Positions 46,029 through 58,500 of a DNA stretch of 64,000 bases are shown piece by piece. How positions within the stretch are numbered: position 1 is the stretch's first letter; the number at the start of each line of letters is the position of its first letter. Under the pieces are notes generated by a model. That model worked only from the letters and a program-made list of their open reading frames with translations. It ran no database searches and had not been told where the DNA came from. A program made the translations under genes and the position numbers. The DNA lies in the NCBI GenBank assembly GCA_038503065.1, contig JBCAMK010000004.1, positions 1,377,001-1,441,000 on the forward strand, written 5' to 3'. The DNA comes from Paragyromitra xinjiangensis (lineage: Eukaryota; Ascomycota; Pezizomycetes; Pezizales; Discinaceae).

Positions 46029-48356
46029 CCATCTCATGACTATGCTTTCCTCTTTACTTGTTTCGTTTGGCATCCAAAGCCTTTCTTTTTCCTCACTATC
46101 AACTTTGCCAATGCGAATCCATTCCAGCTTATCTCCTGCAAACTTCACGTCATTCTCTCTCGCCCATTTCTCTGCCTCTTCTATCAAATCTTCTGCTCTC
46201 TCCATGGCTTCCTCCCAAGTATCGGCTGTTACTGCTAATGTAACGTCGTCAATGAATGTTGGTGTGATAGCGTTTTCTGGATAATTTTCGTCGGTATGCT
46301 GCTCTAGGTGTTTCAGGAGGGGTGCAATATATGCGTTAAACAGCAGTGGTGATATTGGACTGCCTTGCGGAATTCCTGTGCTGACATTTTCCCACTTCCC
46401 TTCTCTTCCATCGAACCTCAACTTGACCTGCCTATCCTTCATAAAGCTCTCAATCCACCTTACTGACGCCTCATTCACCTTTGCGTCTCTCATTCTATTA
46501 CCTAACCTTATTCTTGCGACATTTGGAAACGCTTGATCGACATCCATTGCTACTAGCACCACCTTTTTTCCGTTTTCTTGCTTCTTCTTGATCCACTCCA
46601 TAGTGAATTCTACACACTCTTCAGCGCCTCTCTCCCTTCTTCCTCCCCACTGCATGTCATGGAAACACATATTTTCTTCCATGTGCTTGGTGATTCTCGT
46701 TTCGACTATTTTTTCCAGTATCTTGCCCATCGTGTTCAACAAGGATATAGGTCGATAGCTTCGTGGTGTTGTGTAATCCCCTTTATTTGGCTTTGGGATG
46801 ATTGCTCCGATTGCTTGACGCCATCGCTTGGGGTGCTCTCCTTTTCTTAACATTACGTCCATGCCAGCTTGCATCCAACCATGGAACTTCAGGCCTGCTT
46901 CTTTAATCGCTTTGCTGAGTACCTGATCCGGTCCTGGCGCCTTCAGGTTTCCTTGGCTGTCAATTGCTGCTCTCATTTCTGAATCCGATATCTTGACGTA
47001 TCCTGGGCTCCCTATCTCAGGTAATTTCCTTATCTGGTCCCTCGCTGGTGCTTCTGGGAATAGTTGCTTTCTGAATAACTTTTCCTTGTCTTCGAAGCTT
47101 CTTGCTGTGGTCTCTGTCGTATGGATTGTGGGTGTTTTGGTGTATATCCGCTGATTTAACGTCCTCCACACTGTCCATGCTTCTTTCTGGGTTTTAGCTT
47201 CTTGAATGAACATGTCCCACATTTCAACCTTTTTCTTTCTGATCAATCTAAACAGCTCATTTCTCTGCTTTTTCCATTCGCTAACATCCTCTTCTGTCCC
47301 TCCTCTGCTTCCCTTTTTCCATCTTCTGCACTGGCTGACCTTTTTCCTCTTTGCTCGTACTTCATCGTCAAACCATTTTTTGCTTCGCCATGTCATCCTT
47401 GCTACCGGAATTCCCTTAACCATGCCTCTCTTGATGACTTCTTCAAGCATCTCTGCGATGGCGTCCACTTGTTGATCTTCCAGTGCTTCCCCCCATGCGT
47501 TCGTTTTCTCCCCTATTGCTTCCTCAATCTCTTTTCTGACTACGTCCCAATCTGCGTGCTTTAAGTCCCATCTTTTCCCTAACGGATTGTTGACTCGTTC
47601 TGCAGTTTCTCGGTACTCAATCTGGATGGTGGCATGATCTGACCCTAGATCCAGGTCCTCATCGATTTTCCAGTTGCATCGCCGCTCCATGTTTGCTGCA
47701 CACCATGTGAGGTCCAGGATGCTTTTAGTGGCACCTCTCGTCCAGGTGATTCGATCTGCCTCGTTGAGCAGCGTTAGCTCTTCTCTTTCCACTATATCCA
47801 TTATCATTTCTTCTCTTAAACTGTCACTTCTTGTATCCCATAATGCCCCCTTCGCATTGAAGTCGCCTAGTACCATGAGATCTACCTCTATTCCCAGGTT
47901 AATGGGGAAGTCCTTCATGCACCATCCTCCTCTTTCACCGTGTTCCTGATTATATACATTTACTATTCGCAGGATCTTATTATTAGTTAATTGTACGTCC
48001 AGGATACTTGTGTCCCAATGTTTCCACAAATCGTCTCTCACTGTCCATTTAAGGCCGCTGTCTTTTCTGATCATCCACATAACTCTTGCTTTTTCCTGGT
48101 TGCTTCCTTGTTGAAATATTATGTCATAGCCGCTGTGTCCCACGGTTATTTGACCATTACCTATATCAACTACACTGCCGATCTTCCGTTTTCGTGTTTT
48201 TTCGCCTATCCATGGTTCTTGTATTGCTAATATGTCCGTTGTTCCTCCGATGTCCATTAAATTTTGCATGACTATGGTTGATTTATTGCAGTTTTGTTGT
48301 ATTATCGTCACGCCTATACTGTCGCCCATGTTTTTTAGTGTGTTTGTGCTCATCAT
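46024..48356 (-). pseudogene. LINE ORF2, 5' part: endonuclease and reverse transcriptase
   Basis: Upstream part of ORF2, about 777 codons. The N-terminal endonuclease/exonuclease/phosphatase domain shows QQNCNKS, AIQEPW, VLGDFNAKG and DLGSDHA. The reverse transcriptase follows, with APGPDQV, IIPKPNK, YRPISLL, AMDVDQAFPNV, GIPQGSPISPLLF and the catalytic FIDDV. The first position of the FIDD box is Phe where many LINEs have Tyr or Ala context. The start ATG at 48356 shares its A with the TAA stop of ORF1 (TAATG), an arrangement suited to stop-restart translation. The frame is open up to the gypsy insertion and then runs into LTR sequence. Confidence 0.88.
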
Positions 48357-50494
48357 TACTTACGGGTGGGTTTCAGGTTGGTGTCTCCTCTAATTCCACG
48401 GGTAACATGTTCCCACGCAGTATGGCCTTCTCCGCAGTGACTGCATTTTTTAGCATTCTTGCACGCCCACCACATATGTCCCTTTTCTGTGCATTTGTTG
48501 CATTTGTTTTCCTTACTGGTTCCTCCGTTCTTGGTGAATTCCCTCATCCACATGCCAAACCCTTGCTGTCCTTTGTTGACTGTATATCCTTCGTTGTCCT
48601 TAAACTGAAAGCTCTTATTTTGCAGAATAACTGCTCGTTCTGATGCCTTTGCGACGTGTACGACGATTGACTGTTTGTCCTTTCCCGCTCCCTCGCTTCT
48701 GTCGTTAGCTAACCACCTGGGTTCTTTCATCAGCTTTACTCCCCATGTCCCTTCGATAAATTGTCCCAATTCGGGCATCTTGTTTTTCCATTCCCCAACG
48801 CTCCATCCACAAATCACTATTCCGGCCCAGCTTTCCAGTGTTCATGACCTTACCCCTCGGTCCAAGAGCCCACTTACGACTGCTTTGGTTTCGCTTGCTG
48901 TTTTGATGATGACCTTAAGGTTTCCATTGACTGTGGTGTTGACCGCTTGGATTTTGGCTTTGTCAATTCCCATATCAGCTGCTTTTTGGATCAGCACTTC
49001 TTGACTCAGCGACGCGCCTGCTACTGGTTTGTCTCCCATGTCAATGACTACCGCTCCTTTGTTCTTTTCCTCTTCTTCTAATTCTTTTTGGACTGCGCGT
49101 TTAGTATACTCTTCTCTCGCTTTGATTCTGGCTTCGACTTCCTTGTTGGCTACCGTCTGCCACTGCTGGTGATTTGTTGCTGGATGAGAAGGTCTTGCTG
49201 CTTGCGAGTAGCTTAACGGAATGCTATTTGCCCCAGATGCTACATTACTTGTCCTTGTTGGCATTGTTGTTTTCCGGTAATCGATGTGTGGGACAGCTGG
49301 GGGTAAGTTGGTGGCTGTTGTTGTGTGTCGCCTGTGTCCTTGTTCCAAGGAATCGCATTTCCCCTTCCAAAACTCAACTTCTCTTTTAAGTTCCCTCACG
49401 CTCCATTCCATGGTTCCCATCCTCCGCTCCATTGCCCCCATCCGTTGTTCAATTGTCATTTCTTTGCCTGCTGGCTCCCCTCTCTGTGGTGTTCTCGTTC
49501 TGGGTGTTTCTCGTTCTTTGCCTTTGGGTGGATTGACATTTGCGTGCCTGCTGGCTAGCAGGCCAGTGACCACTTTCTCGGTGATGGTCCTCTTGGTGTT
49601 TGCTAATATGCGTCGTGTTGTGGTTGCCGGTATGGCTTTGCCGCCCACGTCGTTCTTCGTTCTTTTCCGTTTTTCCTTCCTAATCATTTTCTCCTCGTCA
49701 ATGGCTTTGCCCAGGGCTTCTTTCACATTAACTTTCATATCCACATTCCCCCCTCTGGCTTTATATCCTTCCATAACTTGTGCTGTTAAAGCGTGCCAGT
49801 CCTCTTCTTTCATTGTCTCCATCCATTGTACTTCCATCATGTCTTCGTCGCAATCCGCTTCGGGTACCTTGTTGTTTTTGTTTTGCTCATTGTGGTCGTC
49901 CTGGGTGATATCCATGTTCGCCGGATCATATTCGTCTATGTGGTTGTTCCGATATTCCCTTACTATCTCAACATTCTTCTGTTGAACTTTCTCGCTTACC
50001 GCTTGTACCATTGACTCAACTTTTTCAATCTGGATGTCCATGTCTTCTGTACTGGACGCTTGACTGCCTTCGGGGCTTGATTGCCTACTTGGTGTTAGTG
50101 CAAGCTCGTTCCATGCTCCTCCTTCACCGTAGATGCCCGTAGATGTCTGCTCTGTTGCAGATTCCTCTCCCTCGCTCTCTTCCATGCTATCTGGAATTTC
50201 GACTATCGCTGCTTTCCCTTTTCCTCTTAAGTATCTGTTTTCTTCGTCCCATTTGGTCCTGTCCAGGAATTCTTCTTCAATTTCTTCCAGGATCGGTTTT
50301 CTGCTTCTCAGACTCATGCCGCTCGGGACATACCATTTCGTTCCCTGTTCCAGTAAGTTTCCATACTCGGGTCCAGCCAATGCTCGTGCATATCCGGGGT
50401 ATCCTGTGTCACAGACCCCGCTATACTTCATAAATACTTCGTACTTGTTGTCGTTGATTGTCGCTGTCCTGCCCCATGCTCCTGCTTTGTTCAT
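48356..50494 (-). pseudogene. LINE ORF1 (Gag-like) with an in-frame TGA
   Basis: One continuous frame of 713 codons from ATG at 50494 to TAA at 48356, broken once by TGA at 48842-48844 (codon 551). The N part is acidic and low in complexity. The middle has basic segments and a coiled-coil-like region (MGAMERRMGTMEWSVRELKREVEF). After the TGA the same frame continues with a nucleic-acid-binding end: a zinc knuckle CNKCTEKGHMWWAC and a second CSHCGEGH. The TGA could come from CGA by one C-to-T change at CpG. ORF1 proteins of Tad1-clade elements bind RNA. Translation would stop before the knuckles. Confidence 0.85.
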
Positions 50495-50666
50495 TTTGTC
50501 GTGTTTGGTGTCTCGCTGACTATGCTTTTGATTTCTTTAGATTAATATACTGATAAGCGCAGTAGCCGTGACTTCTTTCTTTAGTATGCGGTAGAAAATA
50601 GTAAGTACGACAGCCCAGCTAATGACTGTAGGCATAAACTGTCAGGGAATACTTGTTATTCTGTTG

Positions 50667-50706
50667 TCTTATCTGATTGATCTTATCAGATCAATCTTAT
50701 CTGATT
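50667..50706. repeat. Hairpin flanked by 12-bp direct repeats
   Basis: TCTTATCTGATT occurs at 50667-50678 and again at 50695-50706. Between and overlapping them is a perfect inverted repeat with 9-bp arms (GATTGATCT at 50675-50683, AGATCAATC at 50688-50696) and a 4-nt loop. Confidence 0.7.
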
Positions 50707-50725
50707 ATCTTCTGCTTGCTTATCT

Positions 50726-50745
50726 AGTACCTTCCGGAAGGTACT
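50726..50745. repeat. 20-bp perfect palindrome
   Basis: AGTACCTTCCGGAAGGTACT equals its own reverse complement. It lies 230 bp upstream of the LINE ORF1 start and 20 bp from the hairpin and direct-repeat block. Confidence 0.8.
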
Positions 50746-52549
50746 GGAAGTCTTGGCAAATTTGTGATGTGCTGTCCTTAGATGGGTTAGGTTTAAAATT
50801 ATCGCCGAGATTTCCTAAGTTGAAGCTGTTGTTTTATCAATTTTTATCAAACAAAGAAGGTACCTATCTCAAGCTGTGTCTTCTGCAGCTTCTCTGTAAT
50901 TTTCTTCTTGCTTTGCCTTGTGGTTGTTGTGATAGTGTTGAAAAACCCGAAAATTGGGGGAGAATGGGCCAATTTTGGTGGGGTGCCACCCAAAAGATGG
51001 AGTAGAAACACCCAAAAAACTGTGAAAGGTGAGTTGGATTTTCACAGAGGGGTATACTGATAGAGAAAAGGCTGCTGATTCCAAATATGTACTCTGCTTC
51101 TTGTTCTGACTGTTGATTGTTGATTTATTTTCGAAAATTTGTCCTAACCGTTGGTTGTTGTCGATTATCTGTATACGTTAGGTCAAGATGGAGCTATCTG
51201 AAGACCTGTGAGATAGCCAAAGTCACTCGTAAAACCGTGTGAAACTCGGATGTGTCTTGCATAATATTCACAAGCTACCGATGTTTGAAATTTACACAGT
51301 TCCCTTACTAGGCGTCGGCGTTTACTGTTAGGTTTTTTCTGGTCAAGAGTAATATGTAGAAACCCACGCGAATAAAAAGACCGACGAGGGCGATGCAAGG
51401 CGGCCATCTTGTGAATAAACTACTATTGCTTAATAATGTAATAAGCGTGAATAACTTCTTACGCGTTAATCACTAGGTACCGATGTCAGCCGGTGTTGTC
51501 GGAGTTGCCATTCTTGTCACAGGAGTCACGCACTCCACAAATGTTCCCTGGTTTGCCGCTAAGCGCTGCAAGGAATGTGACCATGCATCGAAGATCCCTT
51601 TCGACGTGGGCCCTTTCAATATAATCCGCAGGAGATTGTCAATTATGCGGCGCAATCAATAGTCAACATCTGACATTGCCACTTTAATGAGAACCATAGG
51701 GCTGAACTACTAACACAGATAGAGTACAAGCCTGAAATGAATCTAGGGAAAGACAGCCCAAAGCATGTACGCCGTAGCCTTACATATATCAGTAGATGAT
51801 TGAACGAGAGTTTAGCAAGTCTAAATTATAAAGCGTGGAGTCAACTACCCCCAAATCGGGTCCATGTTAACTCCGTAAACCGGTGGGGCTTATTATCAAG
51901 CGAGGTGCAGCATGAATAAGTGAGCGGAAACTACCGCAGAGCCGAAAAGCTTGGATGAGAATGAGAGAGTTTAATATCCTCTAAAGAAACTCGTATGATT
52001 GACGAAGAAGTATGCAACCCACATAATGCACGGTCCTGGAGACACCACATAGCTTAAACTCCTTCCAAAAAGGTCTTCAGAAATTGGTTGTGACTTTTTT
52101 ATACGTAAGTCTAGATGAGACTTCATATTAGTGCTCTAAGCAGATTGGATGAAAGGGCCAGGTGTGACAAATGAAGTATTAGCTAATCAAAGTTCTCGTA
52201 GCAGTAGGAACCAAAGCTTGTGATATTGGACTATCTGTCCCGCGCGCCAGAGGCATAGTCCCTGCAGCCGACAGCAGACGGTAACAAGAGATCTACGTGA
52301 CAGGTTCCAAGCATTTGGGTGTTAATGCAAGGGTAAGAGCCTCCACTCTAGGGAGATAGCGACGGCCTTTACAAGCTAGGCTTCCTTACTCTAGAGCGCG
52401 AGATATTCTTCGGCGTATTAATAGTCGACCGATACCCAGAGGGAGAGTTCATTATCTTCTGTAGCAGCTTCAAAGAAACTCACTATCTTTCATTATATTA
52501 TTGTTATTATTATAGCCTTATAGACTGTCTTGAAACTTGATTCGCAATA

Positions 52550-55500
52550 ATGACTCGCGCTGCGGAAAACTCACAATACGAACCTCCTCTATCGCAATGC
52601 CCGGAGCCTATTGCAGTGGTAGGAATGGGTATGTACCGGAGGCCCCCAGCTCAGAAGGTGTAGTAGTTGACATTTATTTCAGGTTGCCGTCTCCCTGGAG
52701 GTGTTGTTTCGCCTTCAGGATTGTGGGATCTCATAATCAATAAACGATCTGCGCAATCAGCAAAAGTCCCCAAATCGCGTTTCAACATCGAATCTCACTA
52801 CCACGAAAATTTAGAGCGTCCTGGAAGCTTCACGGCGCTTGGTGGATACTTCCTTGATGATGATTTGAAGGCATTTGATCCATCTTTCTTTGGGATCTCG
52901 CCGATTGAAGCAATGTGGATGGATCCGCAACAACGGAAACTGCTTGAGGTTGTTTATGAATGCTTTGAGTCTTCAGGCCTCACCCTCGATGATGTAAATG
53001 GGTCCAAGACTTCAGTCTTTGTCGGCAGCTTTACTTCGGATTTTCAACAGATGTCGTTTCGGGAGCCGGATTTCCGTCACAACTATGCTGCCACAGGAGT
53101 TGACCCAGGAATCATTAGTAATCGTATTAGCCATGTCTTTAACTTGGTTGGACCGAGGTAAGTTACTGGTTGAAGAAAGTCGACCCAATGAAGCCAAGAT
53201 TACTAATCGGGAACTTAGTTTCACCATCAATACCGCATGTTCTTCTTCTGTATATGCCTTTCACCAAGCGATTAATGCCCTTCATCAACGTGATTGTGAA
53301 GCCGCTGTTGTTGGTGGCGCTAATTTGATCCTCACTGTTGATCAACATATGAACACCGCAAAACTTGGTGTTCTCTCGCCAACTTCTACTTGTCATACGT
53401 TCGATGCATCAGCTGATGGGTGAGTCAATGATTATTTTAGTAAATCTCTAAAGTATACAAATTCTAACATTTAACGTGATTTTAGCTATGGACGTGCAGA
53501 GGGTGTTGGAGCAATGTATCTCAAGAGACTTTCAGATGCTCTCCGTGATGGCGACCCTATCCGTGCCGTTATTCGTGGAAGTGCAGTAAATTCGTAAGCA
53601 TATATCCTTCTTCGTTTATCTCCAGTCACGATATGATATCACTAACCTAATCCTGTTACAGCAATGGTAAAGCACCAAACGTTGGTATTACCCATCCAAA
53701 TATGGAAGGGCAAGAGAAAGTCATTCGCGAAGCGTATGAGCGTGCTGGGGGGCTCAACCCGAATTTGACCGGTTATTTCGAATGCCATGGAACCGGAACA
53801 CCCATTGGTGACCCACTTGAAGTCGAAGCACTTGCGAGAGCAATGACGGGAAATAGAGGATGGTCTGAGGGACCTTTACTTATTGGAGCTGTAAGTTCGC
53901 CTGCCGATTGTTTATTGTGCCTTTCGTATCAGTGTTATTAATTCAGTAATGCGAGAAATAGATCAAGACAAACATTGGGCATAGCGAAGCTGCGAGTGGG
54001 ATGGCGGCCGTTATGAAAGCAGTGCTTGCTGTTGAGAGTGGAATTATTCCCCCAACGCTTGGACTCCAGAAACCTAACCCAAAGAGTATGATCTCAACCC
54101 GGCGGCTAAGAATATATGGAACTAACAGGTGACATCAACAGTTCGCTTTAACGAATGGAAGGTGAAAGTCGTCACTGAACCAACCCCTTGGCCAGCTTCA
54201 TTGCCTGTCCGTCGTGTTAGTGTTAATTCATTCGGATATGGAGGAACCAATGCACACATCATTGTTGAAGCTATTGATTCCATTGTTCCAGGATACAGAT
54301 CTCCCCTCAAGCGAAAAGCGATAGCTGTAACAAGCGCCCATGTCGAATCAGGACTTAGGAGAGAGCAATTCTTACTTATTTTTTCCGCACATGATCGTCA
54401 AACCTTAAAGAATAATATCTCCAACATTCGAGATGTGGCAGAAAAATATGATCTCCTGGATCTCTCGTACACCCTAGGAGTGAGGAGATCTCATCTGCCA
54501 AGCCGTGCTTTTTCTGTAGCCACAGCAAGCACTGTTGCAGTCTCACTCGAAGAAGATTCCCTTAAATTCACAGATAAGAAAGATTCTGTGGTATCAAAAG
54601 CGGCGTTTGTGTTCACTGGTGAGCCCACGAAATTAGATACCCCTAGCCATACCTAAACTAGACTAACCTGGACGAAGGCCAAGGAGCGCAGTGGCCAAGA
54701 ATGGGAGCGGAGTTGATGAACTCGTTTCCGTCTTTTGTCAAGAGTATCAGAGGTCTTGATGCAGTCCTAAGAAGACTCCCTGATGGGCCAAATTGGACAA
54801 TTGAAGGTATATTTCATACAAACACCGTTTGTTTAGACCCGAGCATACCCATATTAACTGCCCCTATTAGATGCACTTTTGCAGCCTAAGGAGACTAGTC
54901 GGATTAATGATGTCGACCAATCGCAGCCTCTTTGCACTGCCATCCAAATTGCCTTGGTTGATCTCTTGTCGTCATGGAATATCACTCCATCTGCCGTCGT
55001 GGGCCATTCTTCTGGTAGGCTTCCATCACCTTCCTGGGTAAAGCTTATTGGTTAATACTCTGATAGGTGAAATTGCTGCCGCATATGCCGCCGGATACCT
55101 CACTGCGGAAGAGGCAATTGTGGTTGCTTATTATCGAGGTAAGGTAGTTAGTGAGAACACTAGGAAAGGAGCCATGTTAGCTGTTGGAATGGGAGCAGCA
55201 GAAGTCGCTCCCTTGATCAGCGAATATTCTGGACGTATTGTGGCAGCATGCGAGAACTCACCGCAAAGCACTACGCTTAGCGGTGATGCGGACGCCATCG
55301 AGGAACTTACAGCGAAATTACAGGAGGCCAAGATTTTCGCCCGCCCCCTAAGTGTTGGTGGTCGTGCTTATCATTCACACCATATGAGAGACCATGCGAG
55401 CAAGTATGAAAACTACGTACAAAATGCTTTCAACCTACTATCCCTCGATCAAGGATCCAAAACAATTCACCTAAAAGCTAAAATGATGTCTTCGGTGGTA

Positions 55501-58500
55501 ACCGAAGTCCTTGGCCCGCAGGTTCTCTCACACGATTATTGGAGCCAGAACCTCACAAATCCAGTCCGCTTCAATGGCGCACTTCGGAAGCTTCTCAGCG
55601 AAGATAATTCAATCAATCAACTGATTGAGATTGGCCCTCATACAGCCTTAGCAGGGCCTATTAGGCAAATTCAAGTAGCTAACGGAATTGAGGGTGTTAC
55701 TTACCATTCTACTTTGGTCAGATACAAAGATGCTACTGAACAGCTTTTGAGATTAGCCGGAAGTCTTTACCTTCAAGCCTACCCGGTCGATCTTGAGCGT
55801 GTTAACTCTATCGAGCAGCCGAGAGATGAAACACTATCAGAAATATCAGTCAAACACGGACAGCTGGTCGTGGATCTGCCAACCTACCAATGGAATTATC
55901 CCAAAACCCTATGGGCGGAGCCTCGCGCAAGCGAAGAGCATCGCACCAAGATGGCACCTCGTCACGATGTGCTCGGCAGGAAAATTGTTGGAGGTGTCAA
56001 GGATGATCCAATTTGGAGAAATTTCCTCCGCCAGAAAGATTTGCCATGGTTGGCGCATCATCAGGTATGACCGAATCTTCCCCAAAAGCTCAGATTATTT
56101 AGTGCTTTCAGTTGCTAACAACTGCCCATAGCTTGGCGCGGAGGCAGTGTTCCCGGCTGCTGGATACTGGGCCATGGCTATTGAAGCCGCAATGCAGGTG
56201 CATGAGGAAAATGGCCACAAGAATCAAATCACAGGTTTTAGGATGCGAGATGTTAATATCATGACCGCACTTGTCGTCCCTGATGACGAGGATGGAATTG
56301 AAGTTCTCTTCAGCATGCATAAATTACCATCAGTAGGCGGTGACGGGTGGTACGGATTTAAAGTCTCTTCTTTGTCCCAGGAGGAATGGAAAACGCACAC
56401 CACTGGAAATATCTCGGTCAAATATTCCACACAAGGTAACCTTTTTGCTTTTAAAACAGCTCTTAGTTGTAAACTAACGCAGTAATAGAGACAGAAATCA
56501 AGGCATCACCGACTTTCACTCAACGTTCTAGTGGGAAGGCCTGGTACCAAGCTCTCTCCGATGTTGGCTTCCACTACGGCCCATCATTCCAGGGCCTCGA
56601 GGATATCAAATCTAATCCGAAGCTCTATGAAGCTGCTGCAACCTCCCCGATCAAGTATACCTCTGGTCTCGTCGCTGGAGAGTCGCGTTACGTTCTCCAT
56701 CCCTCAAGTATCGATCTTTGCCTGCAGCTTATCATCATCGCGATTCATTCTGGCAAAATCAAGCAAATGAAGTCTGGCTTCGTACCATTAAAAGCAGACG
56801 AAATCACAGTCAATGTTCCATACCTGACAACTACTGGAAAGCCTTCAGTTGGTCAAGCATTTGCTTGGACAGATAAGCGGGCCCAAAGATCAGCTGTGAC
56901 CGGCGTCCAACTCGTTTCGAATGACCAAGTCTTATTGGATATCGCCCGCCTCCGATGTATATCATACGACGCCGTTGTTCCCCCAAAGATCGAAGGAGAA
57001 GAAATCAAGAGATATTGGCAAGGTTCATGGAAACCTGATTTCAGATCTCTCCGAAGCGGTGATGTCGGATCTCTTCTTGCAAGAGTTCCGGAGCCAAATC
57101 AATTCCGCTCCTTACTTGAGCTCCTTTTCTTCAAAGATTCTAACAAGAAACTACTTGAGATTTCAACAAGTCCCCAAGGCGATGGCGAGTTTTGGCAGCT
57201 TGCTGATAGTTCTCTCTTCCTTGGAAGCTGCGATGTAGCCTTTACGGAGGAAGCAGGGTTAAACGAAGCCAATGATCAATTTGGAGCGCACCCTCAATTT
57301 GAATTTATCGGTACCAACGAAGGCTTGGAAGGGGTGAAACAAGATTCTTATGATTTTGTGTTAATGAATCTGCAAAGCGAAGATCTGTCTGCCGAGTTCC
57401 TCCAAGCGGTCCGCAAAACAATGAGACCAGGCGGCAGCCTTCTTCTAAAAATAGCTGGAAGTAAGTACATTTATCTCAGCTTTTAAAGAGGGCAATTAGC
57501 TTATAATCTTGGAAAGGACCCGAAACCATAGTATCCTCACTGCGTGCGAACATGTTCTCCATCCGCCTCCACGCTGGAAAGTTCCTCTTCGCACAAAAAG
57601 AGAAATTTGAAGACGCCATTGAAAGCAAGGGCTTGATTTACTTGGTATGGAACATCCTCGAAATTTAGAAATTTTTCTAACGAACATTCAACAGGTTAAC
57701 CGTGATGTACCTTGCTCAGTCTCAGGGAGGTTAGAAGAAATGGCCTATTCCGCGAACTGGCAAGTCAAGCAGACCTCGTTAAGAGACTGTTTAATCCCAC
57801 CAAATTCTCGTGTTGTCATGTTAGCTGAAAGCGAACGGACGCTTCTCGCAAACATTGAGGAAACTGAGTTTGAGAAGGTCAAACACATTCTCGGCAACGC
57901 CAGCTCTATCCTATGGATCACAAACGGGGGTCTCCTAAAAGGAAAACGACCAAAATTCGCTATGGCTAGGGGTCTTGCCCGGTCCATTATTTCCGAACAG
58001 GCATCAATCAAGTTTACAACACTAGATATCGATCTCGATCATGAGAAGGTTGACAGAATTTGTGAAGTTACGCTTGCTACAGTGGAGCACCAAGTCCACG
58101 GATCCTCAGCCGAAGATGAAATAATCTTGAGTAGGGGAAGAGTCTACATTAATCGCGTTATTGCGCGTAATTCCCTCAACAAGGAACTTTCCGAAGGGAT
58201 AGCAGAGCCTGGACTAGAGACTCTCGAACAGGGTCAGAAATACATTGGCCATGTCAACCGTTCCTTGAAGAATGCAATTGTTTTCACTCGTGAAGACACC
58301 CTTGCGATACTTCCTGCAAACAAAGTCCAAATTGAGGTGAAAGCATTGGGAGTGACCCATGAGGTAGAGTTTCTTTCCCCAGCCATTTATTTTCCTAGCC
58401 GCTAATCGTTATAGGATACTTTGTTTGTCAACGGAACTACATTGACAACTAAATTCTCCCAAGAATTCGCTGGGGTGATTATTGCTGTTGGCAGCGAAGT

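Larger units (their letters stand above)
38161..50494 (-). mobile_element. Tad1-like non-LTR retrotransposon (LINE), split by a nested gypsy element
   Basis: Minus-strand LINE with two ORFs: ORF1 from 50494 and ORF2 from 48356. ORF2 carries an AP-endonuclease, a reverse transcriptase and an RNase H, the order found in the fungal Tad1 clade. The element is cut at 39970-46023 by a plus-strand gypsy element with a CCCAG duplication. Counting LINE bases from 48356 to 46024 and from 39964 to 38374 gives 3924 nt, exactly 1308 codons, so the insertion did not shift the frame. The 5' UTR probably extends past 50494, but its end and the LINE's own target duplication could not be found. The element is disabled by the insertion and by a nonsense codon in ORF1. 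Confidence 0.88.
50495..52549. other. Spacer with LINE 5' UTR remnant and PKS upstream region
   Basis: The left part is probably the 5' UTR of the LINE and holds the repeats at 50667-50745. From about 51.2 kb to the PKS start nothing is recognised apart from short frames without motifs. The PKS promoter must lie in the last part. Confidence 0.5.

Noticed and set aside
46058..48643. Several plus-strand frames of 60-120 aa
   Set aside because: They are antisense shadows of LINE ORF1 and ORF2.
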